Source of the DNA: Streptomyces africanus
Lineage (GTDB): Bacteria; Actinomycetota; Actinomycetes; Streptomycetales; Streptomycetaceae
Reading direction: 5' to 3'
Length of the DNA stretch: 64,000 nt
Assembly: GCF_002150735.1 (NCBI RefSeq)
Contig: NZ_MUKA01000058.1
Location: forward strand, 28,744-92,743
Shown here one piece after another: positions 56,501 to 64,000 of the stretch. The notes beneath the pieces are model-generated. The model saw only the letters and a list, made by a program, of their open reading frames with translations. It was not told the origin of the DNA and ran no database searches. Numbering within the stretch: position 1 is the stretch's first letter; each line of letters opens with the position of its first letter. The translations under genes were made by a program, and so were the position numbers.

Positions 56501-56623
56501 AACCACCATCAGCAGGAAGTCGTCGGTCGTGTGACCGGGAGGCAGCGGCACCCGTTGGGATGCACCCGATACGGCTACATCAGCCTTGAGCCGGGTACCG
56601 ACGGAGCGGAAGGCGATAGGCAT
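53594..56623 (-). CDS. Large minor tail protein, 1009 aa
   Basis: Directly downstream of the tape measure gene, where distal-tail and tail-hub proteins are encoded. The N-terminal ~230 residues are beta-rich, with RVPLPPGHTTDDFLLMVVVT as in phage tail carbohydrate-binding modules. Residues 290-480 look like a LamG/jelly-roll region (FSRTATDGWGTADSGQAWAT, YVFLFAREASGSFYYARLQI). Residues 500-1009 carry hub-like sections (SISITYGRDQERQLSPAAVG, ILDLAGWTAGRDIDQG, VERVTHTIQRTGQPGRAPVH). Likely forms the tail tip and binds the host surface. Confidence 0.8.
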   Translation of the reverse strand: MPIAFRSVGTRLKADVAVSGASQRVPLPPGHTTDDFLLMVVVTDDDAAPSLSSNWLYLGKADAGSSTSTLAKVQTRVYYRRDTGALGSYVTVDFNTSPWPAGSPYVLAFIAAYTGVDTAGPIEKWGAVGTANTAATQVHPQLTTVVSGDWLLTLRTGSAWQARTVTVTGGTNTERVDDTDGFGELFAALYDSGAALNPGAQTQRSTTSAGGDAVCQGGSTMWSLALKPVTAAAATVALPGTASVTATAYNPAVATAPGGWELCGEQGLPRYRVGIDWNADGIPEGVEELADTWATDSFSRTATDGWGTADSGQAWATDGGLVSDYAVSSGTGRHLHATNNVTRYTLLPSDREDVDLAVDFSMDQRPAAAGQVHYVFLFAREASGSFYYARLQIPSGEDLTSLSLRKIVAGGNEPALATAYPMTLSPGTSYRFRFRLTGQTLRAKVWNPSGAEPDWQATATASSGSLLTDAGRVGVISYTSSSALPVTFSFDNFRASDPADPEDVTEDIISEISITYGRDQERQLSPAAVGSAALTLNNSTRKYSPENTASPLYGDLDPARLMRTSVDFNGQTTDLFNGRIDDYNVHADYADRTAEFTFLDALNDLSGIKLSTGVYASMRTGELVNTILDLAGWTAGRDIDQGATVVRYWWAEGADALSAINDLVKSEGPPAVAYVAPDGTFTFRDRHHRLLRTQSRETRATFTGGRLEDCTAGAPAATGYDFTKPFTYSHGWRDIVNAVTFDVEERTPAASLEAVWTDESTYALAAGQSVQIEVTSSDPFVDAVIPLSGTDITYSASGAAWVWALLSRRSGASATLTLRAVGGPVTVTAVQLRARPLAVQRTVKVSLTDPGSVTRHGERSYPDSAPWAGPEDAEAIANMILLHYGHRRPTVQLRVTSQDPAHFMQVLQRTVSDRIRIVNEEMGLDSDFFVERVTHTIQRTGQPGRAPVHSVVLGCERDLVTPSNVFTFDVRGAGFDQGVFDLTVADAPGEVFVFDDPVQGQFDRGRLGT

Positions 56624-59600
56624 CTACGCGGTCCCCCTCAGTCCTCGGGGCAGCCGGTTGCGGCGGCTGAGCTGATCCAGGGAGGCCACCAGCCAGTTCA
56701 GCACTTCCTGCTGAGAGCCGATCACCCCGTGGTTCTCCACGGTCAGGTGGACCACGGCGGGGGCGACGGATGTAGCGGCCTGGCGCACGGAGGCGCGGTG
56801 ACTGCGCACGCGGGCCCCGGCGGGAAGCTTCAGCAACTCGGGGCCCGTCTCGCCGACCCAGTGCCATCCGGTCGACGCACCGTCGGTGCCGGTCGCGTAG
56901 CCGCCGGGCCGGTTGTAGGCACGTGAGAGGTTGCCGTAGGCCGACAACGCGTAGCGCATCGAGGCGTACACGTTGGCGAGCGGGTTGATAGACGTGCCGT
57001 ACATGAACGGCCCGGTCTTCCGGAACCGGCCGGCGTGGGCCTGGAAGGTGGGCCGGATGACCTGCATGAGACCGACCGACGGATAGCCGCGCTTGGCGTT
57101 GATGTCCCGGAGGTTGACGGCGCGCGGATTGCCGCCCGACTCCTGGTTCATACGGCGCAGCGTGGTGTTCGTCAGGGACAGCGGCTGGCCGACGAGCCCG
57201 AGCGCCTGCCGCACGACGCCCGTCCAGCGCTTCACACCGGAACCGCCGATGTCGACCGGGCCACCGCCGCCGAGGCCGAGAAGGTCCGAACCAACCGACT
57301 TCACGGCCCGGATGAGGCCGTCCACGGCCATGCGCGGCAGCCTGGCCGCCATCTTCGCCCACGCGCTGGAACCGATGGCCCTGGTCATGCCCTTCAGCGG
57401 GCCCATCAGCATGTCCTTGGCCTTGTCCACCGGGTCGGACAGGAAGGACAGGGCTACCTTGCTGAGGGACTTACCGGTGTCGAACACGCTGCCGATGGCG
57501 CCCTTGATGGTGCCGAGGATGCCGCCCTCCGCGTAGAAGTGCGCGCCAGCCGCCTCCCACAGACCGCGCGCCCGCGTGGCGTACCGGGGATCGGTGGGGA
57601 TCACGAATTCCGGATACCGGGGGTTGCCCTCGCCGACAATCGCCGTCGGCTTGCTGAACACCCCCGGCTCGGCCCGACGGGGGCCGACTGTGCCGCCGGC
57701 CGCCAGCATCTTGACCTTCTTCAGGCTGTTCTTCAGCCCGACCCACCCGGCGATCTTGCCCCAGACGCTGACCAGGCCACGGTTCCACACATGATCCAAA
57801 ACCCAGTTGATGGGCGATTTCGTCTTGGACTTGATCCCGTTCCAGATGGTGCCGATGCCGTCGCGCATGGACCGGAAGAAGCCGTGCACCTTGTCCCGCA
57901 AGGTCTTCGCCCAGCCCGGGATGGTCCGTGTGAAGAAGTTGCCGATGGGGGTGAAGACCCTGGACTTGATGGAGCCGTAGACACCGACGAGGCTGTTACG
58001 CAGCCCGTTCCAGGTTCCGGACACCCGGTTGCGCACCGTGCCCGCCCAGCCGGGGATGGTCCGGGTGAAGAAGTTGCCGATGGGGGTGAAGACCTTGGAG
58101 CGGACGGAGCTGTAGACGCCGGCGAGCCGGTCGCGCAGTCCGTTCCAGGCGCCCACCACCCGATCGCGTACGGTGCCCGCCCAGCCGGGGACCACCTTGG
58201 TGAAGAAGTTGCCGATGGGCGTGAAGAACCTGTTCTTCAGCCCCTGGTACACGGTACTGAGCCGCTCCAGGATGACGTTCCAGGTGTGCACGACGAAGTC
58301 CCGCACGTACGCGGCCCAGCTCGGGATGGTCTTAGTGAAGAAGTTCCCGATGGGGTTGAGGACGTTGGAGCGGATCGCGCCCCAGACGGCGGACATTCCG
58401 GCCCGCAGGATCTCCCACCGGTCCAGGATGTACCGCACGCCCATCTGCACCGGCAGAGACATCAGGCTGACGAGGGCGGTCCACTTGGTCTGCACCCAGT
58501 TGAGCAGGGCCTGGAAGGCGCCGGGGATCTTCTCCGTGAAGAACCGGACGAACGGTCCGGCGAACCAGCCGCCGACCGCGATGCCGACGTCCTTGGCCCC
58601 GTTGAGGACGGCCTTTACGCCGTCGCGGAACGCCTCCGACTTCTTCCACGCGATGAAGAACGCGGCGCCGAGCGCGATCAGGGCGGTGATGATGATGCCG
58701 ACAGGGTTGGTCAGCATGGCGATCGCGAGGGCGCGCATGGCGCCCGCCGTCAGCAGCACAGCCACGCGGGCGACACGCAGCACGCCGGTGAGCAGCCGCA
58801 GGCCCAGCGCCGCTGCTCGGGAGGCCATGTTGGCGGTCCAGGTGGCTGCGGCCCATACGCGGGTGGCCACCGTGGAGGCCGTGGTGGCGATGCGGTTGCC
58901 GATCAGGGCGAGCCGGTGGCCGACGAGGGCCAGGCGGTTGGCGTAGACGGCGCCGGTAGACGTGGTGACCGAGGTGGTGAAGAGCCACGATGCCGTCGCT
59001 GCCGCTGCCTGGTAGATCCGGTACAGCTTCATGCCCGCGTTGACGGCGAGGATCGCCGGGACGAGCAGCTTCAGCGCCGGCGTGGGGATGGCCGACACGA
59101 GCTGTGAGAAGACCTGGAGCATGAGCAGGCCGAAGCCGCTCATCGGCCCGGCGGCGGAGACGACGTCGGCGATGGCCGAACCGATGTCCTTCAGGGCCGG
59201 GACGGCCCCGCGCGCCCGCTCCAGAAACGTCGCGAACCCCTCGCTCTGCCCGAGGTTCGCGCCGAAGGTAGCGAACCTGTCCGTCAGCTCGACCAGCCCG
59301 CCGGACATGTCCGACTGCACCGGCATGAAGGCATTGATCATGCCGACGACGCCCACCGTCACGTTCCGGATGGTGTCGAGGAGGTTGCCCAGGGCGCTGC
59401 CCGCGTTGCCCTGGAGGTTCCGGCCGAACTCGGAGAAGACGCGGCCCGCCTGGCCGAAGCTGAACGACGAAACGAATTCCTTGATCTCCCGGGAGGCGAT
59501 CTTCACGAACGGGGTCAGCTTGGGCAACAGCTCCCGAACCTTGTTGATCCCGGCGGTGAAGATCGGCATCGTGGTCGACGACAGGCTGTCCGACCACTTG

Positions 59601-60142
59601 TCTATGTCGTCCTTCAGGTTCTGGAACGCCTTGGCCGTGTCTCTGGTGGCCGGCGTCATCGCCTTCATCTTCTCGTCGTAGATGGCCTGCGACTTGCGGG
59701 CGACGTTGGTAGCGGTGGCGACCTCGCGCACCGCTTTGTTGTACTCCTGCGCCTTGGCCTTGGACTCCTCCGACATCTTGGAGGTGATCTTGATCTGCTG
59801 GCCGTACTTGACGCCCATCTCCTTGGCCAGCCGTTGGGCGTGGGCCTTGGCGATGGTGGCTTTCTCGTTGTTCTCCTCAGCCGTTTCCAGCTTCTCGCTG
59901 GCCTCGGTGATCTTCTTGAACTGAGGAGCGACGGCCGCCGCGAAGGCGCCGCCAGCCGCGCCGGCGGAAGCCAGGGATGCGGTCATGGCGCCGACGCCAG
60001 CCGTCACGGCTGCCGTCATGGGCAGGAGCGACGTGGACAGGGCGCTCGCCGCGATGGAGCCCAGCCCCTTGACCGCCTTCATGGCCGGGGACGTGTCGGC
60101 GTCGATGCGGACGAAGCCGGTCCCGATCAGCACTCCGGCCAT
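56624..60142 (-). CDS. Tape measure protein with C-terminal lysozyme-like domain, 1172 aa
   Basis: N-terminal coiled coil and Ala/Gly hydrophobic segments (SIAASALSTSLLPMTAAVTA), two strongly hydrophobic central regions (residues 330-530), then a 45-residue repeat (TPIGNFFTRTIPGWAGTVRD) four times at about 57.9-58.4 kb. The C-terminal 230 residues include NQESGGNPRAVNL and SVGLMQVIRPTFQAHAG, the Glu and GLMQ features of a soluble lytic transglycosylase. It sets tail length, and the enzyme domain probably opens peptidoglycan during DNA entry. ATG 60142 follows the chaperone gene at once. Confidence 0.92.
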   Translation of the reverse strand: MAGVLIGTGFVRIDADTSPAMKAVKGLGSIAASALSTSLLPMTAAVTAGVGAMTASLASAGAAGGAFAAAVAPQFKKITEASEKLETAEENNEKATIAKAHAQRLAKEMGVKYGQQIKITSKMSEESKAKAQEYNKAVREVATATNVARKSQAIYDEKMKAMTPATRDTAKAFQNLKDDIDKWSDSLSSTTMPIFTAGINKVRELLPKLTPFVKIASREIKEFVSSFSFGQAGRVFSEFGRNLQGNAGSALGNLLDTIRNVTVGVVGMINAFMPVQSDMSGGLVELTDRFATFGANLGQSEGFATFLERARGAVPALKDIGSAIADVVSAAGPMSGFGLLMLQVFSQLVSAIPTPALKLLVPAILAVNAGMKLYRIYQAAAATASWLFTTSVTTSTGAVYANRLALVGHRLALIGNRIATTASTVATRVWAAATWTANMASRAAALGLRLLTGVLRVARVAVLLTAGAMRALAIAMLTNPVGIIITALIALGAAFFIAWKKSEAFRDGVKAVLNGAKDVGIAVGGWFAGPFVRFFTEKIPGAFQALLNWVQTKWTALVSLMSLPVQMGVRYILDRWEILRAGMSAVWGAIRSNVLNPIGNFFTKTIPSWAAYVRDFVVHTWNVILERLSTVYQGLKNRFFTPIGNFFTKVVPGWAGTVRDRVVGAWNGLRDRLAGVYSSVRSKVFTPIGNFFTRTIPGWAGTVRNRVSGTWNGLRNSLVGVYGSIKSRVFTPIGNFFTRTIPGWAKTLRDKVHGFFRSMRDGIGTIWNGIKSKTKSPINWVLDHVWNRGLVSVWGKIAGWVGLKNSLKKVKMLAAGGTVGPRRAEPGVFSKPTAIVGEGNPRYPEFVIPTDPRYATRARGLWEAAGAHFYAEGGILGTIKGAIGSVFDTGKSLSKVALSFLSDPVDKAKDMLMGPLKGMTRAIGSSAWAKMAARLPRMAVDGLIRAVKSVGSDLLGLGGGGPVDIGGSGVKRWTGVVRQALGLVGQPLSLTNTTLRRMNQESGGNPRAVNLRDINAKRGYPSVGLMQVIRPTFQAHAGRFRKTGPFMYGTSINPLANVYASMRYALSAYGNLSRAYNRPGGYATGTDGASTGWHWVGETGPELLKLPAGARVRSHRASVRQAATSVAPAVVHLTVENHGVIGSQQEVLNWLVASLDQLSRRNRLPRGLRGTA
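57931..58360 (-). repeat. 135-bp periodic repeat in tape measure gene
   Basis: Starts of GAAGAAGTTGCCGATGGG at about 57931, 58066, 58201 and (diverged) 58337, period 135-136 bp (45 codons), matching the FFT(R/K)(T/V)(I/V)PGWA protein repeats. Such repeats may set tail length. Confidence 0.8.
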
Positions 60143-60490
60143 CTACAACACCACCCCTTGAGCTGCGAGGAACTGCTGCGAGGCGTCCTCCTCGCCGTTC
60201 CACCACCAGGGAGCGCCTTCCTCGATCTCCACCGGCTTGGGCGCTTCCTGCCCCGGGACGCGCCACAGGTGGACACTCAGCTCGGAGTCGAGCCGCTTCT
60301 GCGCGGCCTCCTCGGGCTCCCCCTCGCGCGGCTCGGTTCGCTGGCTCATCTCGTAGTAGACGAGGTTCAGGAAGCGATCGACGGGGAGCTGGCGGAGATC
60401 GATACCTCGGCCGGTGTACTGGCCATCGAGGTAATGCCAGGTACCGGGTCGGGCGGCCCATCCTGCGAGGAGGAGGGCAGTTCGGTAGGG
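60143..60490 (-). CDS. Tail assembly chaperone, frameshift extension (T part)
   Basis: The -1 frame relative to the first chaperone reads ALLLAGWAARPGTWHYLDGQ, then GRGIDLRQLPVDRFLNLVYY and ends at 60143 next to the tape measure ATG. There is no good start codon in the first part. This is the classic G/GT arrangement. The slip point is probably within about 60440-60490 but I cannot identify a standard slippery heptamer. Confidence 0.7.
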   Translation of the reverse strand, partial: PYRTALLLAGWAARPGTWHYLDGQYTGRGIDLRQLPVDRFLNLVYYEMSQRTEPREGEPEEAAQKRLDSELSVHLWRVPGQEAPKPVEIEEGAPWWWNGEEDASQQFLAAQGVVL

Positions 60491-60798
60491 CGGAGCCCGT
60501 ACTGCTCCATCAGCCAGGTGACGATGTCCTCCACCTGGTCGATCTCGATAGGGTTTGCCCGGTCGCGCATCCTCTCGTTGAACCGCGCGAGCGAATCGGG
60601 CAGCAGCACGACGTCCAGCATCGAGCGGAACGCCTCAAGCTGCTGGTCCACGGTGGCGTTCGTGTCCATGCTGGAGAACTTGGAGGCGAACGCCATCAGC
60701 ACCTCGGCCGGAATGCCCCGCGCGGCGTGGAACACGTCCTCATCGACGCGGAAGGAGATGTCCTTCCGCTGCTTGCTGAAGTCCCGGATCTCGGTCAT
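60367..60798 (-). CDS. Tail assembly chaperone (G part)
   Basis: 143 residues from ATG 60798 (MTEIRDFSKQRKDISFRVDE). The first ~115 residues look well folded (EVLMAFASKFSSMDTNATVD, ANPIEIDQVEDIVTWLMEQY); the last ~25 are low complexity, as expected after the slip point. Position just before the tape measure gene and the overlapping -1 frame support the assignment. Confidence 0.75.
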   Translation of the reverse strand: MTEIRDFSKQRKDISFRVDEDVFHAARGIPAEVLMAFASKFSSMDTNATVDQQLEAFRSMLDVVLLPDSLARFNERMRDRANPIEIDQVEDIVTWLMEQYGLRPTELPSSSQDGPPDPVPGITSMASTPAEVSISASSPSIAS

Positions 60799-60845
60799 GG
60801 CGCGCACGGTAAGCCCACAGCACACCATGATCGTTCCGGAGTCTC

Positions 60846-60874
60846 TTGGACCGGTGAACGGCTGCGCCGATACG
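60846..60874 (+). promoter_or_regulatory. Promoter for a leaderless plus-strand gene
   Basis: TTGGAC (60846-60851), 17 bp, GATACG (60869-60874); the ATG at 60883 is 9 bases further, so the transcript would begin at or next to the start codon. No TTTAATTAA operator. Confidence 0.5.
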
Positions 60875-60882
60875 CTCGTGCC

Positions 60883-61257
60883 ATGACCAAGGAATCCGCC
60901 CCGGCGCCCGTTGTCCAGGCCACCGACGAGCGGGGCATCGTCCTCGCGGCCCCTCTGTCGTACGCAGCCCTCCTCGGAGCTGTGCAGTGCCTCAGCCTCG
61001 CCCGGAACACACGCGGCGAAGCCGAGCCCCTGCGGGCACGCCTGTGGCCGTACATGAACGCGGCTGGAATCGCGGATCCGCAAGAGGCCCGAGTTCCCTG
61101 CGACGTGCTCCGGGCTGTCACCCACTGCTTGCGCAAGTGGAGAGTCGCGACCGGCACCACGCTGTGGGACGACACCGACGACGCGGAGCTGACCGCCGCG
61201 TGGCGGGACGGATTGAACGCCGTCAGACCTAGCCCATCCGCAGAGCCTTTGTCATAA
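60883..61257 (+). CDS. Plus-strand moron gene inside the late operon, 124 aa
   Basis: Runs against all surrounding structural genes. MTKESAPAPVVQATDERGIV starts at ATG 60883 with no Shine-Dalgarno upstream but a promoter placed for leaderless translation. It is helical with SYAALLGAVQCLSLARNTRG and CLRKWRVATGTTLWDD. The 3' end overlaps the convergent gene by 29 bp. The isolated opposite gene with its own promoter is typical of lysogenically expressed morons. Function unknown. Confidence 0.65.
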   Translation: MTKESAPAPVVQATDERGIVLAAPLSYAALLGAVQCLSLARNTRGEAEPLRARLWPYMNAAGIADPQEARVPCDVLRAVTHCLRKWRVATGTTLWDDTDDAELTAAWRDGLNAVRPSPSAEPLS

Positions 61258-61594
61258 AATCATTCGGTTTATTTCCCGGGTGGTTGACCACGCGGGCGAA
61301 CACCGTGCCTCGCTTCGTCGTGAACTTCAGCACCTGCCGGGTGCGCGGGCGGATCTGGTGCGGCCTCGTGCCCTTGATGACGTACATCGTGGCGGGGTGG
61401 TTGGACTCCACGCGCACGTGGCGGCCGACGACCACCGCCTTCACCCGGCGGCCCATCTTCCCCGGAGCCATGCGCCGGGCGTTGCGCTGTACCCGGCGGG
61501 CCTTGCGGACCAGCTCCTTCATCACCGGCGAGTCCGGCGCCAGCAGCAGCTCGTTGACACCGCCGGCCCGGATCTCGATGCGCGCGGCCGGCAT
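61229..61594 (-). CDS. HK97 gp10-like neck/tail completion protein
   Basis: 121 residues from ATG 61594. Basic: PVMKELVRKARRVQRNARRM, KAVVVGRHVRVESNHPATMY, NHPGNKPNDFMTKAL. The pattern (Ala/Arg helix, ..P.....G.L..S, H....) and place after the tail-terminator-like gene fit gp10-type proteins at the head-tail joint. The TGATG overlap sets the start. Confidence 0.65.
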   Translation of the reverse strand: MPAARIEIRAGGVNELLLAPDSPVMKELVRKARRVQRNARRMAPGKMGRRVKAVVVGRHVRVESNHPATMYVIKGTRPHQIRPRTRQVLKFTTKRGTVFARVVNHPGNKPNDFMTKALRMG

Positions 61595-62091
61595 CAGAGC
61601 GCCAGACCGATGCGCACGGTCATGTTGACCCCGACGCACCCGCCCTCGGGGCCGACCGGCTCCACCGGTGTCACCAGGTAGTCCAGCACCTCGTCGTCCT
61701 CCTTCAGGCGACACAGCGCGGCGGACACGGCGCCCAGCATCTCGGTGGCGTCCTGGAGCAGCAGCCCCGCCGCCGTGTCCAGCTCGTCGGCCGGCGGGGC
61801 GGCCTCCACGCCGTCCGGGTTCGGTGCGCAGCGCACCACCGCCACGGTGAACTGCCCGACCTCGTACGGCGGCTGGCAGGCGCCGTTCACCGCCTCGGAC
61901 TCCTCGGGGAACGTCTCAGAGAGGTACAGCCTGGACAGGGATACGGCGAGCATCCCGCCACAGTCGCAGGAGTCCCAGGCGATCTCGCCGGGGACCTGCC
62001 CCGAGCGATTCGGCTTGGACGACAGGCCGTCGCGGACAGCGGTCACCAGGTAAGTGCCCAGGGTGTACCAGCGCGCAGGGCCGTCGATCAC
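61594..62091 (-). CDS. Tail terminator-like protein, 165 aa
   Basis: GTG 62091 overlaps the previous stop by 4 bp. Alpha/beta: RWYTLGTYLVTAVRDGLSS, FTVAVVRCAPNPDGVEAAP, EDDEVLDYLVTPVEPVGPEG and a final beta hairpin. Actinophage proteins of this size and place usually end the tail tube. Assignment by position and fold impression. Confidence 0.55.
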   Translation of the reverse strand: MIDGPARWYTLGTYLVTAVRDGLSSKPNRSGQVPGEIAWDSCDCGGMLAVSLSRLYLSETFPEESEAVNGACQPPYEVGQFTVAVVRCAPNPDGVEAAPPADELDTAAGLLLQDATEMLGAVSAALCRLKEDDEVLDYLVTPVEPVGPEGGCVGVNMTVRIGLAL

Positions 62092-62858
62092 AGTCGCCTC
62101 CTCAGCATCCGGTCCACGTCGTAGACACGGGCCCGGCGGCGTAGGCCGTCCGGGTTCTCGGAGGCCAGGAACAGGTCCACGAGGTACAAGCCGGTACGGC
62201 CGTCCTTGAGAAGCTGACCCATGTCCGGGTACTGGATCGTGACGCCCTGGCGGACGAGCTGCGTCACGCCCGGGGGCAGACGGCAGTCGACGCCGGAGCC
62301 GGCCTTGAGGATCTCGCAGGCGAGTTCGCCCATCGCGAGGCGGCCGGAGTCCGGCACATCCTCGCCGAACACAGCCGTCACCGACCAGGTGCCCGGTTGA
62401 CTGTCGTCCAGGGCGAGATTGTTGCAGCGCGGCCACGGCTCGCCATCGGTCCGCATCAACGCCGCGCCGTCCAGCCGGTAAGAGCCAGTCACCATCGGCG
62501 CGCCGTCCAGCCGCACTTCCACGACGCGGCTCACACTGTCGGGCAGCCGGACGGTAGGGATGTGCCTGCACGAGCAGCCGGACGAACAACCGCCGGCGCA
62601 GTACGGCGTGCGGTAGAAGTCCCACGGAGGCATCGAGTAGCCGGCCCGCCAGTCCCACAGCGGGATGGACGTCCAGTCGCCGCAGTCGTCCGCGCACGGC
62701 CGCAGAGTCGCCTCACACTGCCCGAAACGGCGCCCGGACAACGCCCACAGCACCCGCGTGGCAGCGGACACCGCGTACCCGGTCAGCTCAGGTGAGTAGG
62801 CCGAGACGTCGCACGTCCAGTAGATCGGCCACGCCTCGCACGGCCCGAGTTCAGCCAC
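62088..62858 (-). CDS. Head-to-tail adaptor-like protein, 256 aa
   Basis: GTG 62858 after GAGGGCACC (upstream codons l ook out of frame). WALSGRRFGQCEATLRPCAD and a Cys-rich loop (CAGGCSSGCSCRH) match actinophage head-tail connector proteins, where the start helix binds the portal and the Cys loop is surface exposed. Place: beginning of the visible connector series. Confidence 0.65.
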   Translation of the reverse strand: MAELGPCEAWPIYWTCDVSAYSPELTGYAVSAATRVLWALSGRRFGQCEATLRPCADDCGDWTSIPLWDWRAGYSMPPWDFYRTPYCAGGCSSGCSCRHIPTVRLPDSVSRVVEVRLDGAPMVTGSYRLDGAALMRTDGEPWPRCNNLALDDSQPGTWSVTAVFGEDVPDSGRLAMGELACEILKAGSGVDCRLPPGVTQLVRQGVTIQYPDMGQLLKDGRTGLYLVDLFLASENPDGLRRRARVYDVDRMLRRRL

Positions 62859-62871
62859 GGTGCCCTCCCTG

Positions 62872-63354
62872 TCAGGCTGCGAACCGCGCGATGCCGTTGC
62901 TCGACCAGACCACAGTGAACGAGCCCGAGACAACCGGCTGCGGGCCGCCGAAGTAGAGGTAGGCCACGCCCTGATCGGCGACCGTGCCGCCAACGATGGA
63001 GTCGTCGTAGATGAGGCAGCCGTACGCGTCGGACAGGGTGACGGTGCCTGCGGCGGGGAGGTCGGCCGCGTCGAACATCACCACCCCCGCCTCTGGGGTG
63101 GTGAAGGTCTTGGAGGTCAGGGCCCGGCCGCCGGCGGGCCAGTTGGTACCGCCGGAGATCTCGCGCGCCGTCGTCCAGGTGCCCGTGCCGTACCCGGTCT
63201 CGGCGGTCACCGCGTCCCGGTCCGGGGTGACGGTGTTGTCGAACAGGGCGACCTTGACGGTGTCGGAGTCTAGGCCCGTGTAGCCGGTCCCGGAGGCCTG
63301 CATCATCGGGCCCTGGACCCACGACCGGAAGGCCCTGCTGTCCGTCCACGCCAT
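62872..63354 (-). CDS. Structural protein, 160 aa
   Basis: MAWTDSRAFRSWVQGPMMQA, then a beta-rich body (GLDSDTVKVALFDNTVTPDR, GVAYLYFGGPQPVVSGSFTV). A typical minor virion protein of this phage type; could decorate the head. Not further assigned. Confidence 0.65.
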   Translation of the reverse strand: MAWTDSRAFRSWVQGPMMQASGTGYTGLDSDTVKVALFDNTVTPDRDAVTAETGYGTGTWTTAREISGGTNWPAGGRALTSKTFTTPEAGVVMFDAADLPAAGTVTLSDAYGCLIYDDSIVGGTVADQGVAYLYFGGPQPVVSGSFTVVWSSNGIARFAA

Positions 63355-63357
63355 CGC

Positions 63358-63651
63358 TCAGACCTTCCTCACGTGCGCGGTGGGGGCGAAGGCCACGCAG
63401 TCCCGTCCGTCGTCCCGCTCCGTGACCACGGACATCACCGGCCGCCCTTCGTCGTCGTACCGCACGTCCTCGCCGCCGACGTAGTCCTCCCGAACCACGG
63501 CCCGCACGCGGGCCCGCACCCCCTCCAGGACCATCGGGGCGAGCAGGCCGGCGAGGCCGGGACATGTGTGGAAACGGTTGTCTGCCCCGACTGTCACGGC
63601 TGTGGCCGGGCAGTTGGGGCAGACCCAGTGCTGCTCGCTGGTCAGGATCAC
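63358..63651 (-). CDS. Small zinc-ribbon structural-region protein, 97 aa
   Basis: GTG 63651 overlaps the upstream TGA by 4 bp; a longer start at 63708 would lie deep in the neighbour. CPNCPATAVTVGADNRFHTC is a C-x2-C...H-x-C site. Helper protein in the head/tail region; function unknown. Confidence 0.6.
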   Translation of the reverse strand: MILTSEQHWVCPNCPATAVTVGADNRFHTCPGLAGLLAPMVLEGVRARVRAVVREDYVGGEDVRYDDEGRPVMSVVTERDDGRDCVAFAPTAHVRKV

Positions 63652-64000
63652 GTCAGCGTCAGCGGGTTGACCTGCGGCGCCGGTGGCGGAGTAGTCGTGA
63701 TGTTCCACAGCCAGTGCTCGCCGGCTCGGGCCGACTCCCCCACCGGGAGCCAGGACGTGGACCCCGGCCCGTCACCCCACCCGATGGTCGGTGTCGTGGA
63801 AACCGCCTGTGTCTCGGACTGGATCTGGAGGGTGGACCGTCCGTTCTCCACGGTGTACGTGCCGATGCGGGAGGCGCCGACGTTGGGCCACGCGTTGTAG
63901 ATGTAGCGCTGCGCTCCGGACGGGTCGCACGAGCCGGACCCGGCGACGCGCTGCCAGACCTCCAGCGAGTACCGGTTGGACGGCGAACCCTCTGCGAATG
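63648..64000 (-). CDS. C-terminal part of a virion protein, cut by right edge
   Basis: The frame enters from beyond 64000 and ends at 63648 (117 codons). SLEVWQRVAGSGSCDPSGAQ, YIYNAWPNVGASRIGTYTVE and IGWGDGPGSTSWLPVG look like a tail tube or other structural beta-protein of an actinophage. The N-terminus is outside the window. Confidence 0.7.
   Translation of the reverse strand, partial: FAEGSPSNRYSLEVWQRVAGSGSCDPSGAQRYIYNAWPNVGASRIGTYTVENGRSTLQIQSETQAVSTTPTIGWGDGPGSTSWLPVGESARAGEHWLWNITTTPPPAPQVNPLTLT

Overview
The window is a high-GC (about 70%) stretch of an actinobacteriophage genome, most likely from a Streptomyces-type siphovirus. The grounds are a leftward tail and lysis module at the right (tape measure with a lysozyme-like domain, frameshifted tail chaperones, tail proteins, amidase endolysin), a phage replication module at the left, dense short genes with GTGA/ATGA overlaps, a WhiB-like regulator, and transfer-type genes that resemble those of Streptomyces plasmids. 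No rRNA, ribosomal protein, integrase, capsid or terminase gene is visible; the last two probably lie beyond the right edge.

Layout. (1) 1-7.4 kb, minus strand: small zinc-type proteins, then a 1445-residue polypeptide joining a Toprim-like primase region, an SF3 helicase and a family A DNA polymerase with 3'-5' exonuclease, then a PD-(D/E)XK-type nuclease and a small HTH protein. (2) 7.4-7.5 kb: divergent control region. (3) 7.6-14.6 kb, plus strand: SF2 helicase, HAD-type protein, Cas4/RecB-like exonuclease in a long fused ORF, and a putative ssDNA-binding protein; a RuvC-like resolvase faces them. (4) 15.4-24.4 kb: several winged-helix proteins, a glycosyltransferase and a transfer-like block (Spd-like membrane protein, TraA-like protein, FtsK/TraB-like translocase) embedded in about 50 copies of GGGACA/TGTCCC. 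(5) 24.4-44.2 kb: a possible structured RNA and about 45 short accessory genes in promoter-terminator cassettes, including a RapZ-C-like protein, sugar genes, two C5-cytosine methyltransferases and a DUF262 protein. (6) 44.2-45.7 kb, minus strand: ParB-like and ParA proteins. (7) 45.8-48.1 kb: further small genes ending in a WhiB-like protein. (8) 48.2-64 kb, minus strand: glycosyltransferase, lysis genes and tail genes, interrupted by one plus-strand gene at 60.9 kb.

Regulation is unusually uniform. At least 13 promoters share TTGTSC, 17-18 bp, TTTAAT or TATGAT, with an A/T-rich palindrome (TGRTTTAATTAAWTCA) over the -10 region, as if one repressor controlled the whole accessory arm. Most genes are preceded by an extended Shine-Dalgarno leader, GACCAAGGAACGAGGAACC.

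The most interesting signals are: the TraB-like translocase with its dense 6-mer array and a winged-helix fold shared with neighbouring small proteins; the partition genes with an identical 23-bp near-palindrome at two loci; the replisome fusion whose linker is an inverted-repeat element found again between tail genes; a 213-nt region closed by a 20-bp stem; and two tRNA-like genes with enlarged anticodon arms. Together, partition genes, transfer-like genes and no visible integrase suggest a phage that persists as a plasmid and may move between cells.
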